Source: Nemophila menziesii (taxonomy: Eukaryota; Streptophyta; Magnoliopsida; Boraginales; Hydrophyllaceae). From it: a stretch of 64,000 nucleotides of DNA. Position numbers and translations under genes: made by a program. Below the pieces are notes generated by a model. The model was not told the DNA's origin and ran no database searches. It saw nothing but the letters and a program-made list of their open reading frames with translations. Below, piece after piece: positions 45,109 through 57,190 of the stretch (its first letter is position 1; each line of letters starts with the position of its first letter). The DNA lies in assembly GCA_029959085.1 (NCBI GenBank), contig JARWIR010000016.1, positions 23,073,499 to 23,137,498 on the forward strand, read 5' to 3'.

Positions 45109-48100
45109 CTAATCGCATTCGACAAGGTAGATTTTCTCTCCTTGCTCAAAGTCCTCACTGTCATAGTATCTCTTCAAACGCTGGCCATTCACCATGAATG
45201 TCCGTTGCTCGGCTGGATTTTCAATCTCAATTGCTCCATGCGGTGTGACTTTGGTGATAATGTAAGGTCCTCCCCAACGGGATTTAAGCTTTCCTGGGTA
45301 GTTCGAAAATCGAGAGTTGTATAATAAAACCTTCTGTCCAATCTCGAGATTCTTCGGACGGAGCCGTTTATCATGCCATCGCTTTGTTTTCTCCTTATAG
45401 AGACGTGAATTTTCATAGGCATGATAACGAAGCTCCTCCAATTCGTTCAATTGCATCATCCTTTGTTTCCCGGCCAAATCTGGGTCTAGATTCAGAGTTT
45501 TAATAGCCCAGTAGGCTCGAGCTTCTAGTTCAATCGGTAGATGACACGCTTTGCCGTAGACCATGCGATATGGAGATGCCCCAACTGGTGTTTTAAATGC
45601 TGTTCTGTATGCCCAGAGAGCATCATCTAGCTTTAAAGACCAATCTTTTCTTGATTTGTTCACGGTCTTCTCCAGAATAGATTTAATTTCCCGATTAGAA
45701 ACTTCAGCTTGACCGTTAGTTTGTGGGTGATAACCGGTTGAAGTACGGTGTTTCACTCCAAACTTTTTAAGAAAATGTCTCACGGGAGCATTAAGAAAAT
45801 GGGTACCTTTATCACTGATGAGAACACGTGGCGTACCATGTCTTGAAAAGATGTTTGATTTTAAGAATTTAATCACTGTTTGAGCATCGTTCTTTGGTGT
45901 TGCCACTGCTTCTACCCATTTTGATACATAGTCTACTGCAAGCAAAATATAAACATTTCCATAGGAAGTGATGAAAGGTCCCATGAAATCTATTCCCCAT
46001 ACATCAAAGATTTCAACTTCAAGAATATTATTAAGCGGCATTGCGTCTCTTTTCGATATGTTGCCAGTTTTTTGGCATCTGTGGCATGATTGGACGAAAC
46101 TGTGACAATCTTTGTGTATGGTTGGCCAATAGAACCCAGATTGAAGAATTTTAGCTGCGGTTCTATCGCCCTTAAAGTGACCTCCGTAAGGTGAACTATG
46201 ACAACTTTCAATAATTTTCTCCATCTCACCTTCATGTACGCATCTTCTAACCACTTGGTCACTACATATCTTCCAGAGGTACGGTTCATCCCAATAATAC
46301 TGTTTGGCCTGGTGGTTCAATCTTTGTCTTTGTTGTGGGTGGAAATCTTTGGGAAAGACACCACTCACAATGAGGTTGACTAGATCTGCATACCACGGCA
46401 CAAAAGCACGTTTAATAGCAAAAAGTTGTTCATCAGGGAATACCTCTTTAACCGATAATGGTTCCTTGTTCGCATCAGATCCTTCGAGCCTTGATAAATG
46501 ATCAGCAACTTGATTGTCGCATCCTTTTCGGTCTCGAATATCTATGTCGAATTCTTGTAGCAATAGTACCCATCTAATGAGACGCGGCTTAGCGTCCTTT
46601 TTCTCCATGAGGTACCTAATAGCTGAATGGTCCGTGTATACAATAGTTTTCTTTCCAACCAGATAGGGACGAAATTTATCGAAAGCGTAAACCACGGCCA
46701 ACATCTCTTTCTCCGTTACTGTATAATTCATCTGGGCAGCGTTGAAAGTCTTACTTGCATAATAAATCGTGTGGAAAATCTTGTCTTTCCTCTGTCCCAA
46801 CACAACACCCATAGCGTGATCACTAGCATCGCACATAAGTTCAAACGGAGCGTTCCAATCAGGAGGTATAACAATAGGTGTAGAGATCAGTTTTTCCTTA
46901 ATCGTCAAAAACGCTTGAAGACATTCTTCAGTAAAATTAAAAGGAGTATCCTTTTCAAGTAAAGAGCAGAGCGGTTTGGCGATCTTGGAAAAATCTTTAA
47001 TAAATCGTCGATAAAATCCTGCGTGACCCAAGAAACTTCTCACTCCTTTAACAGAAACCGGAGGTGGTAGTGTTTTGATAACTTCAATTTTAGCACGATC
47101 AACCTCCATCCCTGCCTTCGAAACTTTATGTCCCAACACAATTCCCTCTTGAACCATGAAGTGGCATTTTTCCCAATTAAGCACAAGATCTTTTTCTCTA
47201 CATCTCACAAGGACTTTCTCAAGATTCCTCAAACAATCATCAAAACTGTCTCCAAACACCGAAAAATCATCCATAAAAACCTCCAAATATTTATCAATCA
47301 TGTCCCAAAATATAGCCATCATGCACCTCTGGAACGTGGCAGGTGCATTGCATAAACCAAACGGCATTCTTCTATAAGCAAAAGTACCAAACGGACATGT
47401 AAAAGTTGTTTTGTGTTGATCAAGGGGATCCACACAAATCTGATTATAACCCGAATATCCGTCTAGGAAACAGTAATATTCTCTCCCTGCAAGCTTGTCT
47501 AGCATCTGATCAATGAAAGGTAACGGGAAGTGATCTTTCTTTGTTGCTTTGTTCAGCCTCCGGTAGTCCATGCACACGCGCCATCCCACAACTGGTCTTG
47601 ATGGTATGGCTTCGCCTTGATCATTAAGGGTGGTGGTAAAACCTCCTTTCTTAGGAACACACTGCACTGGACTAACCCAATCACTGCTAGCAATCGGATA
47701 GATAATTCCTGCGTCTAACAACTTGATAACTTCCTTCCTCACCACTTCTTTCATAGCTGGCATGAGTCTTCTCTGTCCCTCTATAGATCGCCCACCTTCG
47801 TTTTCAAGAATGATTTTGTGTTTGCAAACGGAAGGACTAATTCCCTTGATGTCGGCAATAGTCCATCCAATTGCTTCTTTGTTTGCACGAAGTACTTGAA
47901 GTAGCCTCTCCTCTTGAGGACCTGAAAGGTTAGCAGAAATAATAACAGGCAAAGTTTTGTTCGTACCTAGATATGCATAGCGTAAGTGATCTGGAAGTGG
48001 TTTTTCTTCGAGAACAGGTGGACATATTATAGATGGTTGTTTCATTGGTTCAATGTCACCTGGCTCTCGAAGTAATTCTCGTATGTTTAATCCTAATGCT

Positions 48101-50349
48101 GCAACATCTTCAGGGGGAATCTCGAGTTCTGGTGTTTCAGGTGCTAAGGCTTTGTCAAGATCATCATTTAAGTTCTCTTCATTGAAGACTTCTTGCGTAA
48201 TCTTTTCGATGACATCTACCTTGAAGCACTCGTCTTTCGCTTTAGGATATTTCATAGCTTGAAACACATTAAATCGTATCTGTTCGCCTTGTACTCTCAT
48301 GATCAACTCACCATTCTCAACATCAATTAGTGTACGCCCCGTGGCTAAGAATGGTCTACCCAAAATGATGGGGACATTCTTATCCGCGTCGTAGTCAAGG
48401 ATAATAAAATCACAAGGAAAAATAAAAGAGCCAGCGTTAACTAAAACATCTTCAATTTTACCTATTGGTCGTGAGAGGGAGCGATCCGCCATTTGTAGTA
48501 CCACAGATGTAGGTACTACTTCTCCGATATTAAGCTTCTCGAACAGGGATTTAGGCATGAGATTGATGCTTGCACCTAAATCACATAATGCTTTCCCGGT
48601 CCAATTTTCTCCAATGCCGATGGGAATTGTAAAACTTCCGGGATCTTCTAGTTTTGGTGGCAACTCATTTTGACATATAGCACTGCACTCCCTAGGTAAT
48701 CCAATTGGTTCCCCAGTCTCTATATTTCGCTTGTTGGAGAGAATGTCTTTCATAAATTTCATGTAGCTTGGCATCCTCTTGAGGGCTTCAACAAGGGGTA
48801 TATTGATTTCCAATTTCTTCAACATGTCAATGAACTTCTTGAATTCCAGGTCATTGTCCTTCTTTCTGACACGTGAAGGGTATGGTGGTGGAGGGCGTGT
48901 ACTGAGTTCCACTGGTTGTCTTGTCTTATCAGGTGTCTCGGCTTGGACACTTTTTGGTTGAACTACCTCCTTGACTGTATCTTTGATTATTTCTTCCCCC
49001 CTTTGTTCTGGAATAGGGATAGGCTCTGGTTCTGGTCTTGGTGGAGGCAGTTGCTTCCCACTTCGCAATTCAACTGCATGGCAAGAATCGTCTCTAGGAG
49101 CAATAGTGTCACTTGGGAGTTGCCCTTTCGGCCTAGTTTGTAATGTACTCGCCATCTGTGATATAGTATGCTCTAGTTGCTTTATAACCTTCTCCTGAGT
49201 TCGAACTTTCTGTTGGCTATAATTTATTTTCTTCTCAACGTTTTGCATTAATTTAGTCATACTTGAAGTCAAACTCTGGAGTTGTTCTTGTTTTGCCAAT
49301 TGCATTGATTGTTTAGGTGGATCTTTCTTCGGTTCTTGACAAGTTTTCTTAACAATGGGTGCCTTTTTCTGAATAGGTTGTGGAGGATTATAAGATTGAA
49401 GTTGGGGTTGCTGACTAGTTTCTTGTTTTCTGTCCCAACTCTTTTGTGGAGGTTCTTGATAATTAGTGTAGCTTTCTTGATTGTAACTATTCGAGTAATA
49501 GTTATCTTGAGGATATTGAACGGAAGCTACTGCTGGATTATTCATACATCCTGCCCACACATGATTTCTTGATCCACAACCAAGACACGAAGGAATTGTG
49601 CGTACCATATTTACCTGAGCAATTGTTCGGGCTTGTTCTGTCAGCTCTTCGAGTTGTTTAGCCAATTCCTTAAGCTTTAGAGATTCTGAATTGTTCTCCT
49701 TTACTGATTTCCTTGGCCAACTTCTCTCGTTCTCAAGAATTCTTTCCATCCCCAACTCAGCTTCTACAGGATCTAGCAACACAAAACCTGTGTTTCCTAC
49801 CGAATCTGCTTTCTCTCTTGATTTGTCATTAAGGCCTCCATAAAACAAGGTTAAATAATATTCTGGCGAGGATCTATGATATGGACACCTCGCTTTCTTC
49901 TCTGTAAATCGTAACCATGCTTCACCCAAACTCTCTTCCTCTTCTTGTATAAATTGTTCAAGCTCCAACATGTCTTTTAAACGTCTACTAACCGGATAAA
50001 AACGGTCTAGGAATCTTGTTTGAAGCTTGTCCCAATCTGGAATAACATGAGGGTATTGGGCATCGTACCAATCGCTTGCACATCCGGTCAAGAAGAACTG
50101 GAACATCAAATAATATACTTGCTCCCTAGTAACTCCTCTTACGATATAGGCATCACAGATCTGCATGAATTTCTGAGTATATCGGATCGGATCTTGATGT
50201 GCATCTCCGCTGAATAATCCATGAGACGCAAACTGAGTTAACATCCCAGGATCAGGTTTAAATTTAGCGGCTTGGATTTCTGGAGCGCGAATTCCTCGTG
50301 GCTCTACTCTAAATTCGATGGGTAGCTCAAGTCTCCTTGGGTTCTCCAT
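45109..50349 (-). CDS. Athila-type Gag-Pol polyprotein, intact
   Basis: One uninterrupted frame of 1,746 codons. Gag occupies about 1-280, with the retrotransposon-gag core ([15 protein letters not shown] ... [10 protein letters not shown]) and one CCHC knuckle near 258, [15 protein letters not shown] proline- and glutamine-rich linker follows. Protease near 585-600 reads [12 protein letters not shown], with DLG in place of the more common DSG, as in other Athila members. Reverse transcriptase, about 870-1120, has MDYRRLNKA and the active site [10 protein letters not shown]. RNase H near 1178 reads CDASDHAMG, with [10 protein letters not shown] later. Integrase has an HHCC finger ([10 protein letters not shown]) and DDE residues in WGIDFMGPF (about 1453), ISDKGTHFL and [13 protein letters not shown]. 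The C terminus has [13 protein letters not shown] and no chromodomain. Every catalytic residue I can check is present, so the copy may be competent. The first ATG lies about 100 bases after the primer site. Confidence 0.97.
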   Translation of the reverse strand: MENPRRLELPIEFRVEPRGIRAPEIQAAKFKPDPGMLTQFASHGLFSGDAHQDPIRYTQKFMQICDAYIVRGVTREQVYYLMFQFFLTGCASDWYDAQYPHVIPDWDKLQTRFLDRFYPVSRRLKDMLELEQFIQEEEESLGEAWLRFTEKKARCPYHRSSPEYYLTLFYGGLNDKSREKADSVGNTGFVLLDPVEAELGMERILENERSWPRKSVKENNSESLKLKELAKQLEELTEQARTIAQVNMVRTIPSCLGCGSRNHVWAGCMNNPAVASVQYPQDNYYSNSYNQESYTNYQEPPQKSWDRKQETSQQPQLQSYNPPQPIQKKAPIVKKTCQEPKKDPPKQSMQLAKQEQLQSLTSSMTKLMQNVEKKINYSQQKVRTQEKVIKQLEHTISQMASTLQTRPKGQLPSDTIAPRDDSCHAVELRSGKQLPPPRPEPEPIPIPEQRGEEIIKDTVKEVVQPKSVQAETPDKTRQPVELSTRPPPPYPSRVRKKDNDLEFKKFIDMLKKLEINIPLVEALKRMPSYMKFMKDILSNKRNIETGEPIGLPRECSAICQNELPPKLEDPGSFTIPIGIGENWTGKALCDLGASINLMPKSLFEKLNIGEVVPTSVVLQMADRSLSRPIGKIEDVLVNAGSFIFPCDFIILDYDADKNVPIILGRPFLATGRTLIDVENGELIMRVQGEQIRFNVFQAMKYPKAKDECFKVDVIEKITQEVFNEENLNDDLDKALAPETPELEIPPEDVAALGLNIRELLREPGDIEPMKQPSIICPPVLEEKPLPDHLRYAYLGTNKTLPVIISANLSGPQEERLLQVLRANKEAIGWTIADIKGISPSVCKHKIILENEGGRSIEGQRRLMPAMKEVVRKEVIKLLDAGIIYPIASSDWVSPVQCVPKKGGFTTTLNDQGEAIPSRPVVGWRVCMDYRRLNKATKKDHFPLPFIDQMLDKLAGREYYCFLDGYSGYNQICVDPLDQHKTTFTCPFGTFAYRRMPFGLCNAPATFQRCMMAIFWDMIDKYLEVFMDDFSVFGDSFDDCLRNLEKVLVRCREKDLVLNWEKCHFMVQEGIVLGHKVSKAGMEVDRAKIEVIKTLPPPVSVKGVRSFLGHAGFYRRFIKDFSKIAKPLCSLLEKDTPFNFTEECLQAFLTIKEKLISTPIVIPPDWNAPFELMCDASDHAMGVVLGQRKDKIFHTIYYASKTFNAAQMNYTVTEKEMLAVVYAFDKFRPYLVGKKTIVYTDHSAIRYLMEKKDAKPRLIRWVLLLQEFDIDIRDRKGCDNQVADHLSRLEGSDANKEPLSVKEVFPDEQLFAIKRAFVPWYADLVNLIVSGVFPKDFHPQQRQRLNHQAKQYYWDEPYLWKICSDQVVRRCVHEGEMEKIIESCHSSPYGGHFKGDRTAAKILQSGFYWPTIHKDCHSFVQSCHRCQKTGNISKRDAMPLNNILEVEIFDVWGIDFMGPFITSYGNVYILLAVDYVSKWVEAVATPKNDAQTVIKFLKSNIFSRHGTPRVLISDKGTHFLNAPVRHFLKKFGVKHRTSTGYHPQTNGQAEVSNREIKSILEKTVNKSRKDWSLKLDDALWAYRTAFKTPVGASPYRMVYGKACHLPIELEARAYWAIKTLNLDPDLAGKQRMMQLNELEELRYHAYENSRLYKEKTKRWHDKRLRPKNLEIGQKVLLYNSRFSNYPGKLKSRWGGPYIITKVTPHGAIEIENPAEQRTFMVNGQRLKRYYDSEDFEQGEKIYLVECD

Positions 50350-50450
50350 TTGTAACTAAATCTGAAAAACAAAAACTAAAAACAAAAAGCGTAAAATAGA
50401 ACTAACTAAAAATAAAAGCACAAGATATCTGCACAAGGACTAACGATGTA

Positions 50451-50469
50451 GTCCCCGGCAGCGGCGCCA
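50451..50469 (-). other. Primer-binding site, tRNA-Asp type
   Basis: Minus strand TGGCGCCGCTGCCGGGGAC, complementary to the 3' end of plant tRNA-Asp with about one mismatch, five bases inside the 5' LTR. The same site is found at 58524 in the decayed relative. Confidence 0.85.
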
Positions 50470-50474
50470 AAAAC

Positions 50475-51950
50475 TGGGTGGGGCCTAGGGTGTGATAAAA
50501 TAAGATATAAAATAAGTGCAAAAACACCCTAGAACTACACGGTTCTGCAAGTATACAGATCGTATGCAAGTTTTAGATAAAGATTCGTTCCGCAGAGACT
50601 ACAGAGGTTAGGAGAATCTTATGCAAATAACAAGTGTAAATAATTAAAGCTAGAACAACTAAACGCAATTAAAAGTAAAGACAAATAGATTTTTGTTTGG
50701 TTTTCTAATAAACTAAATTAAACTAAGAATTGAAAGACAGGAAATTAAAGATGAAAGAGAAGTAATATGAGAATATAGCTTAAGTTATTAGCATGTAATC
50801 CCCACTAGTTTTGCCGTTCTAAACATGTAAGGGTGAATCATGTAGTATTTCCCTAATCGGTCCCAATATGCTATCGGTAGTTTAAAATAGGATTTACCTG
50901 TGTCAATAAGGCTTCCTAAGCAAACTTTCCTGTAATTGGTAAAGAGTCACAAGACTCAACCATAGTGATTATCTAGCTAGGTTGGGTTGTCAGATCAAAC
51001 CTAAAACTAAACGTTATGTGCTAAACATGCAATTAAACACCGTTGTCAATGGTATCCTAATTACTAGATGGTAATTCTAATGGCGGCCGTCCACAAGAAC
51101 ACAGAATATAAATTCAAACACATAAACAGAGAATAAAAACTATAATTCTATTTAAAACATTAAATTCCCAAATTAGATAGATGTCAATCAAAACTAGGGT
51201 TCATACATTAATGCTAAAACTTAAGCTAAAGAAATTTAGTTCATGAAAGAAAAGAAAGAAATTACAAATCTAAAGGTAGAAGAAGACATTGTTGATGACA
51301 GCTCCTTCCAGACTTCTCTCTTGTGTTCTAAGCTTCCTCTTGGTTTAAGGTTTCACCAAGGATGATTTAAGAGTGTTAAGAGGCTGTATTTATAGGTTAG
51401 AGGTTGACCTAATTCGTTTCTTTAGAGATAAGTTAAGTAATGGACTCCTAGCCCAACTCAAACTCGTATGGAAATAAAGATAAACACTGCTGCGTTGTTT
51501 TGGTCATAACTTCTTTATTATTGGTCCGATTTTGCTCCACAAGATACCAAAAGAATCGCAACAGAATTATCTAGACCCTTTAGGAGTAATTTACCAAATT
51601 CGGCCTCTTTATTAGGTAAAAACGCCTATCTTTGCAGAATCCCAGATTTAGGCAGCTTTTCCTTTTCCATCTTTTTAGCAATTATTTCCTTATCTCCAAT
51701 TTCCATGCATATCTCCTTCCATAAGTTGTTGTCTTTGACTTGGACTCTAATTAATCTCCATAATTATCTTTAAAGCTTCACACTAAATAAACAATTAAAC
51801 CCAATATGCTCTAAAAATAATAATTCTACAAATCAAGACCCAAAATAGGAAAGTGCACTAAATTAAGCTAAAATCAACCTATAAACTAATAAATAAGCCT
51901 AAAATGATGTCTCATGAGTATATTTTACTATCACAAATGAGGAGACATCA
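50475..51950 (-). repeat. 5' LTR of the Athila-type element
   Basis: 1,476 bp, with TG...CA termini on the minus strand. The inner end has one extra G compared with the other LTR (CTGGGTGGGG against ATGGTGGGG). It is otherwise nearly identical to 40676-42151 and supplies the promoter for gag-pol. Confidence 0.95.
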
Positions 51951-51955
51951 CCACA
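51951..51955. repeat. Target-site duplication, right copy (CCACA)
   Basis: Pairs with 40671-40675. The host sequence resumes as CGTGGTAAAGGATTTC. Confidence 0.9.
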
Positions 51956-52192
51956 CGTGGTAAAGGATTTCTAACTCACTTAGTTGCTTTCACAGGTTAT
52001 CATTGTGATTCTTGGTAGATTGAATAAAATTTGTGACGTGGTTTTATTCTTACACCCTACAACCTGAGACTATTTCTACTTGATCAACAAGTTCGACTAA
52101 AATAAAATATGTTTTGACATGACAATTAAATAACTTTTGTTTTCAGTTCCCTTAGGTAGTTTATTTACTTAATTTTCTTACTCTGCCTATCC

Positions 52193-55170
52193 TTTTTTTT
52201 TGTTCGAAAGCATAATAATATAGATAGTAGAAAAGGTTACAAGGTTTAGCCCACCCCGGAGGGCTCGACTTCATTACAAATCAAAGTGGCTAACTGGGGA
52301 GGGATACAAACACCCCCAATTACCAAACAGAGTGCTAAGAAGCTCCTGTTTGGCAATCCAGTCAGCTGTCCCATTTCTACTTCTAGTTACAAAGAAAAAA
52401 GAAGGAGATGATAATTCCGCAAAATAATAAATATTACAAACTAAGTTTTTAATAGAATGACTCAACACCGGCCATCCTGACGAAAGAGACTTCATGATAG
52501 TTGCTGAGTCATTATCTATAATCACGCTTCCAAAAGGATAATTTGAAGCCATCTCCGTAGCTTTCAAGATTCCCGTGGCCTCTGCCTCTAACACCGAATC
52601 TGCCGCAATTTTCCAACTATCACCTGCTACAAATTCCCCATTAGAGTTTCTAACTAAACAAGCTATTGCAGCTCCCTTATCAGAGAAAGCTGCATCACAA
52701 TTAATTTTAAATTTATTAGGAGGAGGTTTTTTCCATTTATCTTTAAATTTTTGATTATGTATAATATTTGCATTAATATTGTTTCCATTTATATTAATGT
52801 TATTAACTTCCTCTAACTTATCTAGGAAATTTAAATCGTTAGGGTTTGAAATTTTATAATATTCTTTCCAATTTTCTGTAGCTTTTCTAACTGTATTCAA
52901 AGGCTCACATTTTTTTTCATTATAGATAAAATTATTTCTATCCTTCCATATATGCCACATTATAATATATATATAAGTTCAAATATTCTATCATGATTGT
53001 CAAACTTATTGACAATGTTTTGTACATGATTTGTAATCCAAAGTTCTACACTTATAGTTGTATCATTATCAGTTTTTAAATTCAAAGGGCTAGTAAACTA
53101 TACACTTTTAGCCCAAGGACATCTAAAAAGCATATGTTCCACTATTTCAATATTATTATCACAAATCTTACAAATGTTATCTTTTGCACATTTCTTTTTA
53201 AAGAGGTTTTCACCTGTTGATAAAAGGTTTCTAATAGCTCTCCACATAAAATTTCTTATTTTTGTTTGGGTTTCCATCTACCAAATAATTTTCCAAATTT
53301 TTTTATCCCTAGTAATAGAGGATGTAGGGTTATTTATATTTCTTATAATCTGAATATTAGTTTCATCATCTTTTAATTTATGATAAGTATCCTTAACTGT
53401 ATAAGTGCCATTTTTACAGTAGTCTATACTTATTTGGTCTTCACATAGGAACTTAGGTATTATCATTTTTTCAATTTTTTCTTTGATTTCCTTGGGATAT
53501 AATTGATTTAAAAGTTCAATGTCCCAGGATTTATTATCTTTAATTAGTTGATTTACCCAAAGTAGGTTAGAGTTTATTGGTTGGATAGGTTGCTTGATAT
53601 CACATATCCAATTATGTTCATAAATATTAATACTCCTTCCATTACCTAGTTTCCATTTTATATTATTCTTGAATGTATCTCTGCCTATGAGTATACTTCT
53701 CCATCCCCAAGAAGGTGAGCTATCAATTTTAGCTTCAAGGAAACTACAGTTTTTAAAATATTTTCCTTTAAGGAGTCTATATAAAAGAGAATCTTTTTTA
53801 TTTAATAGGTTCCAAGCTTGTTTACCTAATAGAGCTTTATTCATCTGGTGTAGGTCTCTAAAACCTAATCCACCTTCAAGTTTTGAGCTAGTAAGTATAT
53901 CCCAGTTAGCCCAATGTATTCTTTTTTTCCTTTATCACTCCACCAAAATTGAGCAATTCTAGAGTGGATTTTGCTTATGATATTTTTTGGAAAAATAAAA
54001 TTTGACATAAAATAGTTAGGTAGGCTTTGGATTATTGCCTTTATTAATATTTCCTTCCCTCCTTCTGAAAGAAAGATGGTTTTCCAATTTTCAAATCTAT
54101 TTAGGATCTTATCAATGAAAAATTGAAGATATTTTGATTTTGACCTAGTCCATTCAGTTGGCATTCCTAAGTAATTACCTAGGTTATTGGTTTTCTTCAT
54201 ATTTAATCTTTGAGTTAGTATGGTTTGTATAAGAATTGGTGTATTATGACTAAAAATTACCCCACATTTATTGAGATTAAGACATAATCCAGAGACATTT
54301 TTATATTTATTCATGACATCATTAAATGCTTGTATTTCTACATTATCAGCATTAAGGAAGAAGAGGCTATCATCAGCAAATGGGAGATGTGTGATATTAG
54401 GGCAATTGTTTCCAATATTAATTCCTTTGAGTAAGTCATTCTCTTTTTTTCCTCTAATGAGATCATTTAAAGTTTGTGATATTAGGCAGAATATTAGGGG
54501 TGAAAGAGGATCCCCTTGTCTAATTCCTCTAGTAGGTTTTTGTAATTGGTGGACCTCACCATTTATAAGGATTGAGTAGGTTACTGAGGTAATACATACC
54601 ATGATTTTCCTAATCCAATCTATGTTAAAACCCATTTTTGTAAGAAGATGTTGTAGGAAATCCCACTCTATATATTCATATGCTTTTTTAATATCTGCTT
54701 TAACTGCAACTATATAATTTTTTGTTTTTTTCCTTCTTTTAATATGGGTTATTAATTCATGTGCAATCATTGTATTTTCCTGAATCATTCTATTAGGAAT
54801 GAATGCACTTTGATTTTCTCCAACTAGGGAGTTCATGAAAGGTTGTAATCTATTAACTAATATTCTAGCTATAATTTTATAAATAAAATTAGAGCAGCTG
54901 ATTGGTCTATAATGTTTAATATTAGTGGGTTTATTGATTTTTGGGATTAAGGTTATAAGTGTTTGATTTAAATCAGACAGTTCTCCCTTATTGTTCCAAA
55001 AATTGTTTATAACTCTCATTAGATCTAGTTTAATAATATCCCAGTATGTTCTAAAGAATATTCCATTATATCCATCAGGACCTGGTGCCTTATTAGGTCC
55101 TAGTTCTCATGTTGCTTTTTTAACTTCCTTCTACATTAATGTACATTAATGTGCATATTAAGAATATCTT
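52193..55170 (-). mobile_element. 5'-truncated LINE, reverse transcriptase to RNase H
   Basis: A poly(A) end appears as T run at 52193-52201. The flanks CTCTGCCTATCC (52181-52192) and CTCCGTCTATCC (55171-55182) may be a drifted target duplication. The reading starts near 55130 with a block containing NKAPGPDGYNG, so the endonuclease is absent. RT fills 55019-53865 with KADIKKAYEYIEWD, RGIRQGDPLSPLIF and an intact PFADDSLFF. The zinc-binding module lies at 53844-53278 and RNase H at 52960-52274 (INCDAAFSDKGAAIA; LEAEATGILKATEM; IDNDSATIMKSL). Few breaks occur, mainly near 53860 and 53277-52960, so it is moderately young. Confidence 0.88.
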
Positions 55171-55471
55171 CTCCGTCTATCCTGATAATTACCACATAAA
55201 CACACATTGAAAGTGGTATGCGTATATATCCCAAAAAACATGATAACAAAAGATTCTGAAGCAAATCTGGTAACACATATTTTCCACTACCTATCAAAAT
55301 AAATCAGATGTCTCGCTATTTGTGATGAATTAATCTAGGTTGGAGACATCATTTTAGGTGTATTTGAGTATTTAATATCAGATTTTTATTCATATTTTTA
55401 TAGTTTTATATTTTTCTATTTTTTGTCTTGATTTGATGAATTATTATTTTTAATTTGTGTGTTAATGTGAA

Positions 55472-55474
<3 letters not shown>

Positions 55475-55516
<42 letters not shown>
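55475..55516. repeat. (AT)n microsatellite
   Basis: About 20 TA units within the left part of the interrupted LTR. Confidence 0.9.
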
Positions 55517-55520
<4 letters not shown>

Positions 55521-55574
55521 TAATTAGATGTCAAATCAATTCTAAAGAGATAAGTAAAGAAGATAAGGATTAAA

Positions 55575-57190
55575 GAGTAATGATATATACCACCTGATGT
55601 CTCCCTATTTGTGATGAATTAATATTAGTTGGAGACATCATTTTTAGTGATTTAGAAGTCAGTCGATTTTCTTGAGAAATGTTACACTTTCCTATTTTGA
55701 GTCTTGATTTAGTAAATTATTATTTTTAGAGCATATTGGGTTTAATTATTTATTTAGTGTGAAGCTTTAAAGATAATTATGGAGATTAGTTAGAGTCTAA
55801 GTCAAAGACTACAAGATATGGAAAGCGATAAGCATGGTAATTGGAGATAAGGAAAGAAAAGCTAAAAATATGGAATAGGAAAAGCTGCCTTAAATCTGAA
55901 TTTCAGCACCTATGACCACAAATCAGCTTATATCTCAAAATCGGTTTGGAATTTGGAGAAACGATCAAGAGCAAAGTTGAAGATCTTTCCGAGACGATGA
56001 ATTTCGACTACTCATACGCGTCAAACGGATGAGTATTGAATCTGCTAGGATCAAAACAAAAACGGACCTGATTCCATATTTAAGGGTTACGAATTTGAGT
56101 TGGACTTGGAGTCCATTACTTACCTTCTCCTTCAAGAAAACGAATTAGGGTTCCTAAACACCTATAAATACACCCTTATACCATTGTAAACATGTCCTTG
56201 CTCAGTTTCAAGCTTAGGCTTAGTCCTTACTTGTATTTTCTTACTTTTAAATAATAGCTTAGTCCTGATAATTAATATTCATCCTTAGTATCAAGCTATT
56301 CATTCAAGAAGCAAGCTATTTAGGGTATTTAGCTATAGATTTATGCTCAACCATATTTCTAAGCATTTATTCTGTAAGTTTTACTTTTAATTGTTGGGTT
56401 ATTATTTTGTCTTTAAATTCATAAGTTCTATTTGTTATTTTAATTGATTGAGCTTGGCGTATATTGTTATTATGTGTTTTGACTTATTGTTACACCCTTA
56501 GATTTGGCCAATATTAGTATTATTCTTAGTTATTGACAACACCACATAATCGTCTAGTTGTGATCCTTTGCCTAACTAGATAGTCATAAAGGTTTGATTT
56601 AATCACCAATCATTACTCAAGTTCCTTGGTAGTGGAGAGGTTGCTCCTAAGCCTAATAGAGGTTAGGTAGAATTTAGAATCCTGGTTAATATATAATGCT
56701 TAGTCTGTGACAGGTTAGAATAACTACTTAGTAAAATAGACTCATATTAGTGACCCCAATCTATTAGAGTACATCCATATTTATTTATCTGCATTCTTAT
56801 TTATTATTTCTCATCAGATAGTTATTCATATTATTTTATCTTTTTATATTTTATTTTAAAACATATAAATTCATCTACGCTTGTTAAATATAAGTAGATC
56901 TAACGAATTAAATCCCTGCGAACGAACTTGACTTATCATTAAAACTTGCAAACGATCTGTGATACTTGCAGTGAGTTCCTTGGTTCTCAAGGGTGTGTGC
57001 TCTTTATTATTATCTTTATTTATCTATTATTTTATCACACCTTTGCCCCCACCACCACCCAAATACCACCTAGTGACGTGGCGTGAATTGGTTGGTTACA
57101 AATTGTTAATAAATTTATTTTCATGATTTGATTAAAGATTTGTAACCAACCAATTCACGTCACGTCATTGGGTGGTATATATCATTACTC
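55575..57190. mobile_element. Mutator-like MITE, GAGTAATG family (copy 4), split by a solo LTR
   Basis: Ends GAGTAATGATATATACCACC and its exact complement GGTATATATCATTACTC, flanked by a perfect 9-bp duplication AGGATTAAA at 55566-55574 and 57191-57199. The MITE proper is about 150 bp; the rest is the solo LTR at 55595-57054. The inner arms ACGTGGCGTGAATTGGTTGG and the complementary CCAACCAATTCACGTCACGT match copy 3 at 33528. Confidence 0.9.
55595..57054 (+). repeat. Solo LTR of an Athila-like element
   Basis: 1,460 bp from TGATGTCTCCCTATTTG to GCCCCCACCA, flanked by the 5-bp duplication CCACC (55590-55594 and 57055-57059), with no internal region. It was left by recombination between the two LTRs of an element inserted in the MITE. 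Text such as GAGCATATTGGGTTTAATT and TTTAGTGTGAAGCTTTAAAG is shared with the LTRs of the young element, placing both in one family. Confidence 0.93.

Larger units (their letters stand above)
40676..51950 (-). mobile_element. Complete young Athila-type Ty3/gypsy retrotransposon
   Basis: An 11.3-kb element read right to left: 5' LTR 51950-50475, tRNA-Asp primer site 50469-50451, gag-pol 50349-45109, GC-rich repeat block, accessory ORF 44174-43692, long non-coding tail, polypurine tract 42166-42152, 3' LTR 42151-40676. The target duplication is CCACA at 40671-40675 and 51951-51955. The two 1,476-bp LTRs differ by about one substitution (A/G, near 40941 and 50741) and two single-base indels as read by eye, so insertion was very recent. 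Athila assignment rests on the Gag sequence, the [10 protein letters not shown] protease, the FMDD reverse transcriptase, the tRNA-Asp primer and the absence of a chromodomain. Confidence 0.95.

Noticed and set aside
55348..55516. CRISPR-like or satellite array
   Set aside because: Only simple AT dinucleotide repeats; no spacer-repeat structure, and the DNA is plant nuclear.
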